Shown: one piece after another, positions 45,430-58,800 of the stretch
Position numbering within the stretch: the first letter of the stretch is position 1
Layout of the letters: each line of letters begins with the position of its first letter
Source of the DNA: Eudorina sp. 2006-703-Eu-15
Lineage: Eukaryota > Chlorophyta > Chlorophyceae > Chlamydomonadales > Volvocaceae
Assembly: GCA_003117195.1 (NCBI GenBank)
Contig: BDSI01000019.1
Coordinates: 1,240,001-1,304,000, forward strand
DNA length: 64,000 nt
Direction of reading: 5' to 3'
The notes under the pieces: model-generated
Told to the model about the DNA's origin: nothing
The model's input: only the letters and a program-made list of their open reading frames with translations
The model's database searches: none
Made by a program: the position numbers and the translations under genes

Positions 45430-47316
45430 GAGTGTAGAGTGCGAGTTGATTCATTGGGAGGGACTCGCTGTCTGGGGGTACCGTACCCCTGCGCCCCAGC
45501 GTGCGGCAGGGCAGGGGAATGCCATGCAGCAGTCGATCAGACGGCCGCTTGGCTGAAGGCTGGTGGCAGACACGTACGTTCTCAGCATCTCAGGGCATAT
45601 CCTGTTGGTGCTGCTGCTGGGGCCCACTGGTGCAGCCTAGGTGCAGCCATCTGGGATCTCTGGCTGCGGCCCGCGATTCTAGTTGCTTAGTTCCTGGTCG
45701 CTCTTTCCGTGATTCATGTGATTGAGATCTGCTTCAAGTTGGGTCAGGTTCTCCAGGGTTTTGAAAGTGTCGGGTCGGGTCAGGTCAGGTCATAAGGGTT
45801 TTGGGTGCCGCTGCGGACGCTGGGGCCGCGTGCCCCTCCAGTCAAGGGGGGGGGTCAAAAAGGGGGGGGGAGAGACGGCCTGGATGGCTGCTGCTGAGCG
45901 GGTGTTCCAGCGCTGCGTTACATACTTGCGTGGACGCGGTAGGTAGGTGTTGCGCTGCTACCTGTGCTGTTTTGCACCTGATGCCTCGTGCGATTGGACG
46001 TGGAGCGGACGCGGTGCAGTTGCAGGCGGCCGGTCGCCCCATCTTGAATTGTGTCGTCACATCGTGATACCTTAGCCGAGTCTAGAAAGCAGATTGCTAC
46101 CTAGATAGTCAAGGGAAGGACGTGGAAGGAGCGCAACCGCCGTCTATGTGGCCCCGGTGTTATCCGCCTCGATCGCCCTTATGCTGCGCAGCGGCGTGAC
46201 AGCGCAGCAGCAAGAGTTGCGCTGGGAAATACTCCGCCTGATCATCTTGAACTCTTGTGATCCGGACGGCAGCATTAAGGTGTGAGACGATGTGCGCGTG
46301 TGCCTACGATGCCGTGGTTGTTGCGAGGAGAGATTGCGTTAATCCAATGGGAAGTTTTCGATAATCAGTAACCTGGGGCCCAAGATAATACTGCATCGGT
46401 CTGCAGAGCCCAGATGAGGAATCAATAAGCATGTGTAATGCATGCGACAGTTGCTGGCTTTCTTTCCGTACAGCGCAGCTGTCCGCAAGCATTTACGGCG
46501 GGAGAATGGTAACAGGAGAATGGCAACAAGCTCACATCTAACGTTTCTTCTTTTCGAGTGCCGGCTCGAGTGCCGGCTCATGTTCTTTAGTCGGAATCCA
46601 TCCTCGAAGTCCGTCGAAGAAATATTCATGACGGTACGACATTGTACCCAAAGTTTGTTCTTATTCGTAGGGTTACCGGTCGCGTGCAATCGTAATCTTC
46701 CTCAACAGTTACATACCGCTATAACGCAAACAGTCGCACACGCCGCTCTACGGGGTTCAACGGCGGTGCTGTCGCGCTGAATCATGCCAAGGTCAACGAG
46801 ATATAACCGACGTAAATGCAAGCCGACTATTGGACAACCGCGAAACTGAACCCATGGACAAGCCTTCGCTCGTTCCGATTACCGCATGCGTGCACGGAGT
46901 GGCGGCATACCAGTCACAACAAGCAAGTGCGCGCACACAGGCCCATAACTGGCCTGCGGACCGGTTGCTGGAACCACGCGGAGCAGGTCCGTCGCGACAC
47001 CATCCTTCCGGTGTCACCCGAATGGCGCCCTCGGTGGCGTCCGCCACCCACAAAAGTCACCCCAGTGAGCGCGCCCCCTCGAACGCGAAACCGTGCCTTG
47101 TTGTTAAGCTCGAAATGCTCGGCAGCGTCACCGACGACCACCGTGGATTCCGGGTACAGTTTAAGCGCGTCTATCTACTGAACTACGCACCAAACGCAAC
47201 CAGAGCCGTTTCCGGACTGCGAGGCCCCAACCCTAGGCCCGCTCCCCCAGCCCTGGGGGAACCCGAAGCTGCTCCCCGTGCGCAAGAAGCACTCCCAAGC
47301 AGCACCACGTTGGTGC

Positions 47317-48072
47317 TCACTTCAGCAGGTTCAGCGCCTCCACGTCCGTCGCGGAGCGCATGTGGAAGTACGCTACGCAGAGCGCCAGCCCGATGGCCGT
47401 CTCGCACGCGGCAATCGTCGTGATGGTGATGGACATGATCGCGCCCGTGATATCATTCAGGTAAGCCGCAGTGAACAAGAAGTTCATGTTGCACGCCAGC
47501 ATGACGGTCTCCGCGCTGAGCAGCAGGATAATGAGGTTGCGCCTGAAAGCCACCGCGCCCACAATGCCAGCCCAGAACATCATGTTGGTCGTATACATGA
47601 ATGTGGTACCGAAAACTTCGCCTTCGGTGTAGTATGAGCGGACAGGAGCTGTGGCCCCGATGCCGGGGACCGGCACCAGTGGACGCCGCATGCTGCCCAG
47701 AGCACCAACGCGTCTCCGTGCCGGCATACCCAAAGCTGGCAAGGCAGCGAAACTCCCAACGGGAGCTCCAAGTCCTAGGGGCGATGGGCGGTTGACGATG
47801 TTGGCAAACTGCACCAGCGACGAGCTGGCTGCGCTAACTTTGCCGTCCTGTTGCTGTTCATCCTCCTTTTGAGTGCTGAAATAGCCATGGAATTTCAAGC
47901 CTGAGATAAAAAGGCACAAGCACTCGTTAGCGCCTTCCCGTTGCAGCCCTTTATTGATTGCTGAAGCCCAGCCAGTCTCAATACCTGCGGGGGCAGCACT
48001 ACATGTCTGGGAAAAGAAGCTCGAGCTCCCCGGAAAAGGCAGCAGGCGCCTTAAGAGCTGCGTCTGCGCCAT
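47317..48072 (-). CDS. NUO11: NADH dehydrogenase subunit ND4L, nucleus-encoded (complex I)
   Basis: An uninterrupted minus-strand frame of 251 aa. The last 96 residues are ND4L, the small proton-module subunit of mitochondrial complex I. It has three membrane helices (around MMFWAGIVGAVAF, LIILLLSAETVML and SITITTIAACETAIGLAL) and the two buried glutamates (SAET, ACETAIG) typical of the family. The preceding 155 residues have no counterpart in mitochondrial ND4L and begin MAQTQLLRRLLPFPG, an Arg-containing presequence for import. In Chlamydomonas this gene has moved to the nucleus and is called NUO11. I chose the ATG at 48072 because it starts the presequence and has AA just before it; the frame is open to 48126. 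A small intron in the N-terminal half cannot be excluded. It lies alone between kinase genes of both orientations. Confidence 0.9.
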   Translation of the reverse strand: MAQTQLLRRLLPFPGSSSFFSQTCSAAPAGIETGWASAINKGLQREGANECLCLFISGLKFHGYFSTQKEDEQQQDGKVSAASSSLVQFANIVNRPSPLGLGAPVGSFAALPALGMPARRRVGALGSMRRPLVPVPGIGATAPVRSYYTEGEVFGTTFMYTTNMMFWAGIVGAVAFRRNLIILLLSAETVMLACNMNFLFTAAYLNDITGAIMSITITTIAACETAIGLALCVAYFHMRSATDVEALNLLK

Positions 48073-51000
48073 TTGCCACGCGCCTGTCACCGCTTCTCCT
48101 GTATCAACACCTATTTGATAAGTCAAGCTTACAATAGTTAGGGAATGCGACTTACGAATACAGAGGACATATTGTACGACATTATATCGAGCTATGTGAA
48201 TAGTTCATTCCTGCTTTTGAAGTCAGTTCAAAGTGCAGTCTCAAGTTGACGGATTGCATTAAATGATTGCACGGCTCAAAGCGGGGGCGACTTGTATCTA
48301 TGGCACTCGGGCAACCTTTGATGAACGCCGTCGTGGATTGTTTCCCCCTTGCACCGTGAAAGGAGAAGCGAAACCCCCCTGCACGCAAGCCCCGGACGCA
48401 GTGAGGTCATGCCGAGACTGTTGGTGGCCGTGTGCCCCGCCTGCTCGTCGTGCTCTGTTGGGTACTGTAGTTGGCCACACATTTTGGAAAGCATAAGCTG
48501 CACAGTATACGCGCCCGACAGCCATGCCGGAGCGGTCACTCCCTCGCGCAGGAGAGCCAGGGGGAGCAGATCTGCCTTGAGGCATGGAACCTTTAGTCAT
48601 ACCGTGTTGTCCTGGTTCCGACAGGTTTCAATGGGATCCAATTATATAAGGACAGAAGACGGACGCATGAGTCTTTGCTACAGCATCATTTTGTAATGCC
48701 CGCTAATACGTTCATCCTTTCTTCCCAGCAACACCCCTACTGCAAATGTTGTGCTCATGGCACGTTGCCTCGCTAGGGCGTGAACGATGCATGGCGTTTC
48801 GATGAGTCAGGTCTACCGTTTGGCTGCCGACCGTGTGGGTCACTGACGCCTTGCGGATTGCGGACTGATTACACATGTTCCTTCTGCCTCAGCGCGACCA
48901 GTACCGGCAGCCGCCTGCCGCATTCGCGGTGCTTCGAGACCACCCCGGGCAAAAGGCACATTACATTTTGGGACAGCTGCTGAAAGCATCCTCAGTTCCT
49001 CACAGGCCCGGCACCTTTCATCCTCCACCCAGTCTCATTGCAGCTTCTGCGCACTTCACATCCCCCGCCCGGCAAGCAGCGACGCATCAGACCGCCGGCA
49101 TGTCAGGGAGCGGGGCCCTCCGTGAATTGACTGCCTGGCCCCACTCCTACAGACAGGCGGATGGACATGGCATATTAGGAGGGGGACAATGTCCAAACTC
49201 CCGAATCGAAACCAAGCACGTAAGGCCGGGGCGAAACGCTACGAGCTCACAACTCGAATCAGCGTGTACAGGCTCTCGCGCAAACCCATGCAACTGCCGG
49301 TTGTGAGTCGATACTTCTCACCGTTCGTTACCTAACAACCTCGGTAAGGCGCAAAGACAACATTTGTGCGGACCCCATAGGTGCCGTTAGTGCGAACATG
49401 AGCCAGTACAGCACGGTGTGCTGCGGGTAACGACAGCAGCGCGCATTCAGTACTTCCTGAGCATGAATTGCATTGCGGGAAACAAGTTAATATATATGAT
49501 AAAAGTGCATCCGGTCTTTGTAAAACAGCCTACATTAGAAAGCATGGCGAAGTGCTGCATGTGTTGATAAGTTGTTGACAGAGCCCTCCTTACGTATTCG
49601 ACACGCGCCCTGTCCTGTCCTGGAACCAAGGTCCATGCGGACGCACGGCGCAGCCGCGCGGGTAGGGAGCTGGAGGGACCTGCCGCGCGCTGCGCAACTT
49701 CCATGGCAGGCAGGCACGCGGCTTCCCCATAAGAGTGGGCATAATCCGATCACAGCCAAAGCCCGTCTGACACAATCAACACACCGTCTCAAAATTTCGT
49801 GCTTGACAACCCCTTGCTTGCGACCCCGACCGCGCGAGCGTACACCAGCGAGCCTGCACTAGCCGTGCAGCACCCGAAGCTTATTGACCCACGCAGGCGC
49901 CATGCGGACTGTGCAGACCATGGCAGACACCGCGGGTGTACATGCTTGAAGAGGCGTCGCAATGCGGGGAACGTGAGCCCGTTTGCTAAGCCAGGCACAT
50001 TAAAACCCGAAGTCGTCATAAATAAATCGCGCTCGCCACCCGCGACATACGCGCGCCGGCCGCTGCTTGCACTCGCTTGCACCTGCTTGCTTGCGGCGCC
50101 ATCCTATCCCATCTGAGCCTGCCCGCGGGCGAGCACGCCGGAGACCACCCGTGGCTGGGATTCCCGTGCACAGGTCGCAAGCCACGCGCGCGAGGCCAGA
50201 GCCGCGCGACCCTATAACACCCCGCGCGGGCAGGGTTGACCCCGGTAAACAATGGCCTGCAATTCACACGGGACGCAGCCAAGAGACGATCCGATGGGAA
50301 AACGCGGTGCCGAGCCGGATGGATTAGCGGCGGCCACGAAGCTAAGGCGCGCCATCCAGCCCATCTCCAGCCCATTGCCACCCTGGTTAGAAATCTCTGT
50401 GATAGGGTTGACGATGCGCTTCCACCTGGGGCCCAGCCCTGAGAGGTCCCCCACTCACACGCACTCACAAACGAGCACGCACCGGCTTTTCGCGGTGTAA
50501 TGTTCCCGGCCACACACTCGACACACGCTCAGACACATTCGCATAGGCATACTCGCGCACGGCACATATTCTTCGCTGAACGTGACGCGCACATACACAC
50601 GTAAACACATGCACATCCATCCAAGCCCAGGATGGCAGCGCCAGTGCCACTCTGCGGAGCCCGGGCGGGCATATGAACCACTGCCGCATGTACGGCGCTG
50701 GTCTTGGACCACCTCACGGGCGATGGCAGCTGCGCTCGTCCACCCTTACGTTCAACCGCCACTACAATCACCACCACCACCATCATCACCACCACCAATA
50801 GGACCAATACAAACTCAGGATCACCACGACCACCAACAACACTCCGTCCATTCATACTAGTTTGAACAAACATTGTGGTACTCCATCCTACAACACCAAA
50901 CTTTTGCCCGTCCTGGATTACCTCTCGCCCCACCAACAACAACACGAAGGATTCCACACGACCGCGCCGCCACCGGCACGGACCAAGGGCTGCTAGGCGA

Positions 51001-52853
51001 CTGGCACTGCATGCCCAGGACGTCCGCACCACACCGCGCGTGGCCTCGCCTCGCGTCTTTCCGCAACCGATACATGGTCCCCATCACTCTAGAACCATGC
51101 CCCCGCGAAAGAACCGACCTCAGCCCCCACTGCGACACCCAGTCGAGATGCTCCTGGGAGGCAGCTGCACCCCTGAAGTGAAAAAACGGGGTGAAGAATT
51201 TGCCGCTGTCATGTACACCGCTCTGTATCGTCTTCGACGGCAGCACAACACGACGATACAACTTACTACAAAACGCTTACGCAGCAGGCAGCAACTTGAT
51301 GACTAGGTCAAGAAAGAATGGATCATGAACGTGACGTGTCTTCGTCCCTCCCTCACTCTCTGTCCCTCGCGGCCTTAAAATGACTGCCTCATGTCGAGTA
51401 AACCCACGGCCGACCCACAGCACCCATGAATACGCGCCTGGCTGCAGGAAGAACAGCCGCGCACCACGGCTGCCACTCCCTTGCCGGTGCGTGCGAATAC
51501 ATTTCAGATGCTACTACTTTAGAGGAACAAGGAAAGCTCCGGCGGCAGCAGAGCGCATGTTCGACGGCAACAGGCCGGACGCACAGTCGGTCAGCGACGT
51601 GTTTGTGTCTACCCGGCCGCGCCTGCCTGCGGCAGCGCAGGCGCCCACCCGCCCACGTTGCCGCTTGGCCTGCGCGGATGAAACCATGCGCTGGTGTGCC
51701 GCTCCAGGGAAGGAGGCTACACGCGAGCGCTTCCAGCCGGCGACACATGCAGTGGCGCTCGCTAAGCGCCGCAGATGGAGTGCGACCAACTGGAGATCAC
51801 CAACGTGGAGAACGGTCTCACCAATCCAACAACCGAAGGCACGACAGATAGACGACGAGGACGACGATTTCGTTCCACCGCCTTCACCGGCAAGCCATCC
51901 GACCCACAACAGCACACCAAGAATCTTAGCTTTGCAATAGCAGGAAATTCGTCAACAAATTGTAACGAAATACAGATATGTCACCTGACCAGTTCCTTAC
52001 GACGCCACCGTCGTCATCGGACCGCGGCCGCGGGTGCAAGCGCACTAATCGACAAGTCTGACGCGAGCGGGAATACGAGAAACCGACCATGCAACCACTG
52101 GCAACGTGTAGGGCACTGGGCATATCCGCAGGAGGACGCCGAACGACCGAGTCACGGTCGGCATGGTGCCGCTGGGCTTCCTCGGAATCGGGGCGACCTC
52201 CGGCAGGCGAAGCAGTCTTCCACTTGCCCCTCACCTTGCCTGACAGCCTTGCTGGACAAAGCCGACCGGCCCGCCGCCCATTCATCAACGTGTCCCCTGA
52301 CTGAGCACCGTCGTGGAGACCCTGCACCGCTTTGCGACGCCCGCGTCCACCGCCCCAACCCTCTCTCAAGCAACATGAAGTAATACAGCAAGCGCCACTG
52401 CCCAGTGATGCCCTCCTCTTACTCCCCGGCTGCTGACACACGCGCCGTAAGGTTGGGCCATGTTCAACGTACATACCCCGCCGTACACAATTCTTTCATC
52501 AGCCGCCGAGCGGACCCCTTCTCTCCTCGCTGCCGAGTGAGGAGCAGCAACCCGTGCGCGCCGCGCATTCCGACCTTCGCCCAGCCCACACGAAACAGGC
52601 AAGGCGTGACCGCGTGAACCGCTACCATTGCCGCAGGTACACCATCATTGCTCACTTACTGGTTGCCTCGCCCCGCCTGCGCTCGCCCCGTGCAATTGCA
52701 CCGGCTCAATTCCATCAGCAGCCAAGCAGTCCTCCCCGGCACCGCGGGGATTGGGCTTCGCAAGTTGCCATGGTACTTGGGGGTGGACCGCGGGGTGCGG
52801 AAGGTAGTGGAGGCCAGGAACGAGGAAAATGAGGCGGCGGAAGGACGGACGTC
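48073..52853. other. Region between ND4L and the 3' end of K3
   Basis: Holds the ND4L promoter and 5' UTR side (right of 48072) and the K3 3' UTR (left of 52854). In between I see no recognisable exon, element or RNA gene. The open frames are many, short and overlapping on both strands. A CAC/ACC-rich stretch lies at about 50755-50850. Confidence 0.45.
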
Positions 52854-55800
52854 TCAGCCCGTGGGCCCACCCTCCAGAAGCTGCTGGAGGCAGTTCACCA
52901 CGGACGCGGCGGTGGGGCGGCGGCCGGCGTCGCGGTGCCAGCAAGCGTGGGCCAGGGCGCGGAAGGCGGGCGGGCACTGCTGAGGGAAGCGCGGACGCAG
53001 GCCCTGAGCCACGCGGGCGGGCAGATCCTGCGGGGCGGAGGCGGCGCGCGGGGTCAAGACAGGCAGGATGGTCCAGCAGTGGGGCGTGGAAGAGGCGGCA
53101 GACGCCACGGGGCAGCGGACGCGAGGGGCGCGCAGACGGGGGCTGGGTTCGATAGAACGTGATGCCGATGAGGGCATAGCGCACAGCAAACCCAGCGGGT
53201 CTCAAGAAACCTTTGTGTCATGACCAAGGCTAATTTGGTCATATAGGTGATGTGGCCTCAGGCGGGGAAGGGAAGAGGCCTGGAAGGGAAGAGGAAGGGT
53301 GGGGAGAAGAGGGCACGTAACAGCCAACCACACCCAGCAGATAGAGCACGCGGCATGCGGCCATGCGGCGCCTCTTTGGTCCCCTGTGCGTACGACCCCG
53401 ATGTGCCCCTCGTGCTGCAGCCACGTGGCAGCGAGGCGATGCCGTGCCGTGCAGCTATTTCCCATCGTGGAAGTACCTCGAAGGTGGGCGCGAACTCGGC
53501 GTACGGCGGCTTGCGCGTGTAGACCTCCCACATCACGATGCCGAACGCGTAAATGTCCACCGACTGGTCCAGCTGGTTACCTGTCGGGCAGTTGAAAATT
53601 AATTTAAAAATTTTGCTAAGGGTTCGCATCATTCGCATTGCTGCTGTGGCAAAATTAAGTTCAGCCGAGTGGGGGCCGTGTTAGCATCAGTCACGGTGGG
53701 AATACCGTATCTGAGGTGGGGTCCTTGTACTGCGGGGAAAATCTTAGCTGGGGAGAGTTTCTTGTTCAAAACGTAACACTGGTCGACAATCCTTTCAAGC
53801 GTAGCAATCTGACGCTGGCACCCCCGCGCCCCGCCCCTTCGCCCGAAGCCCGACACCCCTTGAGCCACTCACTCGACTCGAAGCACTCGGGGGCCAGATG
53901 CGTGACCTGATGGAGGGGGCGAGACAGGGCGAAGCGGGCGGTCGGCGGAGCGGTGCAAAGCGAGAGGAGGAAGGGCCCCAAATGCGGCCCACCAGAACGA
54001 CGGGGTCCAACGGCAGGCGGATTCGGTGTTGGAAACCTGCCCAAGCTGTGCAGGTGGTATCAATTGGGCGGCAGCTGGGGCCACGAATCCCTGTCCCCGG
54101 GCAACAACCATTTCATCGCAAAACCGCCACAGAAGACATTCGCAGCCCCCGGCCTTTGCTCCTCTGCCAGGCGCTACCATCCTTTGCTCCTACCCTAGGC
54201 GCTGCCTCCTCTCTCACCGTGCCCGCCGCATCCGCGTTGCGCATCCACGGCTTGCGGCCCCCCGCCGGCGGCTGCCCCTGCCCCTGCTCCTGCTCCTGAT
54301 CGTGCGCCTCCTCCTCGGCGCGCAGCAGGTTGACCAGTCCGAAGTCGGACAGCTTGCACGTGAAGCCGCGGATGTCGCTGGGGCACGACTTGAGCAGCAC
54401 GTTGGCCACCTTGACCTGACGGGAGCAGACAGGCGGGGGCGGGGCCGGAGGAGGTCATGGGCGCGCGAAAGCATGATGCGAAATCGTGAGCAGCAGGTAC
54501 AGAGAGCCGATCAGCTACACATGACCCTGGGACCACGTATCAACACGTGCCGCCTGCTTCTCCTGCGTCCCGTCCTCAAGTGACACTTGCATTCATCCCC
54601 GTCCTTGCAAACGGCTGTAAGATGATTAATTCAAGCTCCTCACATCAGTCCCCCCTATCCCTCTCGCCCCCCTCCCCCCTCCTCCCCTCCCTCACATCGC
54701 AGTGCACCAGGTTCATGGAGTGCAGGTGCCGCAGCGCGAGGGCCACCTCCAGCAGCGTCAGGTAGATGGCGCGCAGGGGACTGCCGCCGATGTTCGCGCC
54801 GTTCCCCGCCATGGATACCCCCGGCTGAGGGCTGAGGGTCCGACCGCCAGCGGACTTGGGGGAGGCAACCCCCGTGCCCGTGCCGCCGCTTAACGCGTTG
54901 GCGGCGGCGATGATGGCACGTTTGAACATGCCATTGTCCAGGGCATCCGCGAGAGAACCCAGGTCGCAGCGCTGAGGGGGAAAGAGGAACAAGGAGGGTG
55001 ACGTGTGGGGTTGGGGCAGGAGATTACGACCGCCGCCGACTGGAGAGCTTCGACCGCGGACGGACCCACGGGTCGCTCATCTCAACCATCAGCACTTCTC
55101 AGACCCGCGCAGCCAGGTCTCCAGAGCAAATCGTCTCTGACGCGCTCAATCCCAGGCATAAGACACGACGCGCCGCCGCCCAGGCCTAAGACACGAAGCG
55201 CCGCCGCCCAGGCCTAAGACATGAAGCTCCGTCGCAAGTTAGCCATTGCATCACCCTGCACTTCGATCCCCCAAGAGGACGCGGGCGCTTCACGATGCAA
55301 AGGACGTACGCTGTAACGCTTACCTCCATTATGATCACCGAGTGCAGGGGACCTGAAGGAGGGCGGCAGGTGATGCCGGGGATGGGGATGGCGGATCAGG
55401 TCACGTCAGGTGGAGGAGATGGGGTCGGGCGCGGGGGCAATTTACTGAGCGCGGGACCGCGCACGTGCCTGCTTGCGCGCACGTGTGCGGGTTCGCTGAG
55501 GGCACCGGGTTATAGACACCTGAGAGTGGGAGAGCGGCATCCACGTGGCCATGTCCCGGGCACCTCACTGCGACACGAGCAAACCTCCTGGTCCAGGTGG
55601 CATCCGGTGGCGTGCTGCCTCCGAACTCCAGGAAGGGCCCGAGGGTCCCCAGGGCACACAGGTACAACCACCTGGGTTCGGTCGGGCGGGTTCCTTATCA
55701 AAGCACTCAGGTACAAGCCCCGCTATTGCCGTTTCTATTACACATGCTGGCTGTGCTCTCACGCCCTTACATGAGAAACCAGGCCAAACCTGCATCGGCT

Positions 55801-58800
55801 CCTGGACATGATGCCACCCCCCCAGGCCCAACAGCGCTCAGCGTGCAGCTCCTATCTCCCCTCCGCATGACATGCACCCCCCCCGGCACGGGTATGTGTG
55901 CCCCGCCTTTGGGCTTCGAAACGGTGACTCTCGCCCTCGGGCGCCCGTCCCTACCTTGCGCCTCGGGGCAGGTCTCCCCCGGCGCCACGGGCAGCAGCCG
56001 CGGCAGGTCATCGGGGCCGTCGCCCGGGAGGACGGCGACGCGGGTGTGGTACGAATACACCTGGGACGCGGGGCCGGAGGTTGGGGTGACGTAGGGGCCA
56101 AACCCGACGCGACGAGCGGCCCAGGAGGCTAGCGATATGGATTTCTGTGAAATATAATTGTTCATAAGGCCAGGCAATTGCAGGTGCGCAATGACAGGAC
56201 ACACGTGAAACTGAGATGGGTGTTGATGTGGGCCGGGACTGGGGCGCTAGTTGCCCTTGCCTACCCTCACTTCTATAACTCCGGATGGGTTGACGCCAGG
56301 CGCGTCCCAACCAGTTGACCTATGTCACGATGTGGCCGGAGGCGGCGTTTCCCATCAAATGCGGCGCGATGGCGAACGATGCATGACAGCGGCTGCCTCC
56401 CACCTGCACGATGGACGGGTGGCTGAGCGACGTCAGCACGGCGCACTCCCTGGCGCTGCGCACGAGCTCCCGCATTTGGGCCTGCCGCAACGCCGCTGCC
56501 AGAGAGGCGATCCGCTCGCCCTCATCCTGGGCCTCCTCTCCAACCTCCTCCTCCTCATCCCCGGACGAGTCTCCCCGGGGCCGTGTGCTGGCGAGCGCCT
56601 CCATGTCGATTTCCGGGGGCGGCTCGATCACCTTGACCGCCACATCCATGCCCAGGAGCACGCCCGCGTACACGGACGCTGCGCCGCCGGAGCCCAGTCG
56701 CTGGTAGAGGCGCAGGAAGCGCAGGTCGTCATCCGCGTAGGACCTGGGGGTGCGGCCCCAGGTGGATGAGATGGCGCGAGGAGAAGGGAGCAAGGTCAGG
56801 AGAACAAGGGAAGCAATAACCTATATCCTGTGTTGCTCCATCATGTGCTTCACAGCTTTGATTTCAGACATGGCACCGGAATTCGGAAAGGTGAGTCGTG
56901 CTGTCCGCATACCTTTGGCGGCTTTTCCACACAAAATCTCTTGTGAGCAAGACATGAGTTACAGTGCAGGTCACGAATGTAGAACGTCCTACAACAACTT
57001 TACCGACGGTTGGATGTGCCCGCTGTTCGAATTTTGACTTTTGCCAGCTGACATTAACACCATGTGATATCTACACCATCGACAGCATGGCGAGTATCAT
57101 ATGATGATTGATGCCTTGACGAAATTCATACAACCACGGTCAACGTGTACTGCAAACTCACCCGTGCATGTGGCCTGCCCGGGCGGGAGCCTCCCTCAGC
57201 ATTTCCCAAAAGCTGTTGACCCACACGTCTAAGTTGTCTCGCATGCTGGTGATCAAATCAGTCGCGCCGCCAGTCACGGTGTCCATGATGCCGCCTGCAG
57301 CCTCACACCCGGCACCGCCGCCCGTGATGCCGAACCCGCATGAGCCCGGGCTGCCGCGCGTCGTGCGGCTCTGCGACGACGGCGGAGCCGTCAGCAACGC
57401 CGTTGGTGCCGTACAGCTGAGGCTGCTGCCGTCCTGACCTCCGGAACCGCCGACGCCGCCGCCAGGGCCGGCGTTGGCAGCAGCGGCGCCGTCGGGCCAG
57501 CGCTGCTGGGCAATCAGGCACAGATCGCTCTGAAACGCCAGCAGCGGAAGCCCGCCGCTTGCGTCGCCGTCACTGGCTCGGCCTCCGCCAGCCCTTTTCA
57601 GGCCCTCCTGCGCGCCGACGACGGCCGACGCAGCTGGCGATGCCGCACCCGAGGCGACTGCCGCAGGCGCTCCAGCGGTTCTTACAGGCGACCGAATCAG
57701 CCGGGGCAACGGCGAACCCTCCTCCACGCTGCCGGTGCCGCCGTACAGGTTCCGCTTCTGCTCTGTCGTACTGCCGACACTGCCCCGGGCTGCCGCCATC
57801 ATGTATGGCATCTGCAGCTGTAGCTGCTGCATTTGAGATGCGAGTGGCGCCTGGCTTGCGTTCAGGTTGGTGGAGGGCAGTGGCGAGTGCGCGACGCTGG
57901 CGGTGACCGCCGCTGCCGCCCCAGACCCCGCGGTTGGGGCCTGGGTCGCCACGAGGTTGCGGCGGGAGCCACTGAAATTGATGGCCGCGCCGATACCGCC
58001 ACCCTGCACCGCCAGCAGCTCGACTTGTTCCCGGATGGGCCCCGCGGAGAGGGTGCCCAGGCAGGCGGGCAGTAGCAGCTGCATCCGTCCAGGGAACCCG
58101 CGGGAGGGGGAGGGCGAGGAATGAGAAGAGGGTCGTGGCTCGGTGGCAGGGAGAGTAGGTTGGGGCTGGGGAGGTTACGGCGGCTGCGGACATGCACAAC
58201 TGACGACTGATGCCACGGCCAAGTCCAGGGTCGCGGGGTGGGCACCCTCCGCCCGCTCCCAGTCGCGCATCTCCCCAGGAAAGCCCGGCGTCCCTCCCCT
58301 CCACCTTCGAGTTTATGTCAACATCCGCCCGACCCACCTCCATCAGCGCCACCGCCCGGTCCTTGATGGCCCTCAGCAGCGAAGTGGGCAGCCGCTCGGA
58401 GGCGGTGATGTACACCGCCACGCACGGGCCGCCGCCGCCGCCGCCACCGTCGTACCGCACGCTTCCGTTGCCGTATGCACCTCCGTATGCGACGCTGCCC
58501 CGATGCGCGGACGCCTCCGTGATCGACGCGCTGATCACGCCACCACCTCCGCCGACTACGCCGCGCCGCTGGGAGGCATCCAGGCTCCCGAACCACGGAT
58601 CCTCCATTGGTACCCACGCGTTGGCGCCCTTGCACGCATGCACGCTGCCGCTGGCGGCAGCTGCCGCCGCAGCCGCCGCGGCGGCGGCGGCACCTTGCCG
58701 TGATGGAGCGTAGCCCGCCACCGCCACCATGCACGCGGCACTGCCGCCGGCGGCCGCGCCCGCTGCAGCGGGGGCGCCGCCGCCGGGCGGTGACATCCCG

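Larger units (their letters stand above)
42817..47316. other. Region between K2 and ND4L
   Basis: The first 100 bases are K2 3'-flanking DNA shared with K1. After that come minus-strand retroelement remains (43.5-45.4 kb), with three family C 3' ends pointing the same way. A plus-strand open stretch at about 46110-46285 (including LRWEILRLIILNSCDPDG) has protein-like character, but I cannot assign or bound it. I see nothing else that supports a gene. Confidence 0.45.

Noticed and set aside
51380..52383. Overlapping 140-200-codon frames on the plus strand
   Set aside because: Several frames are open at once on both strands in GC-rich DNA; no motif, no splice-compatible pattern and no paralogue in the window.
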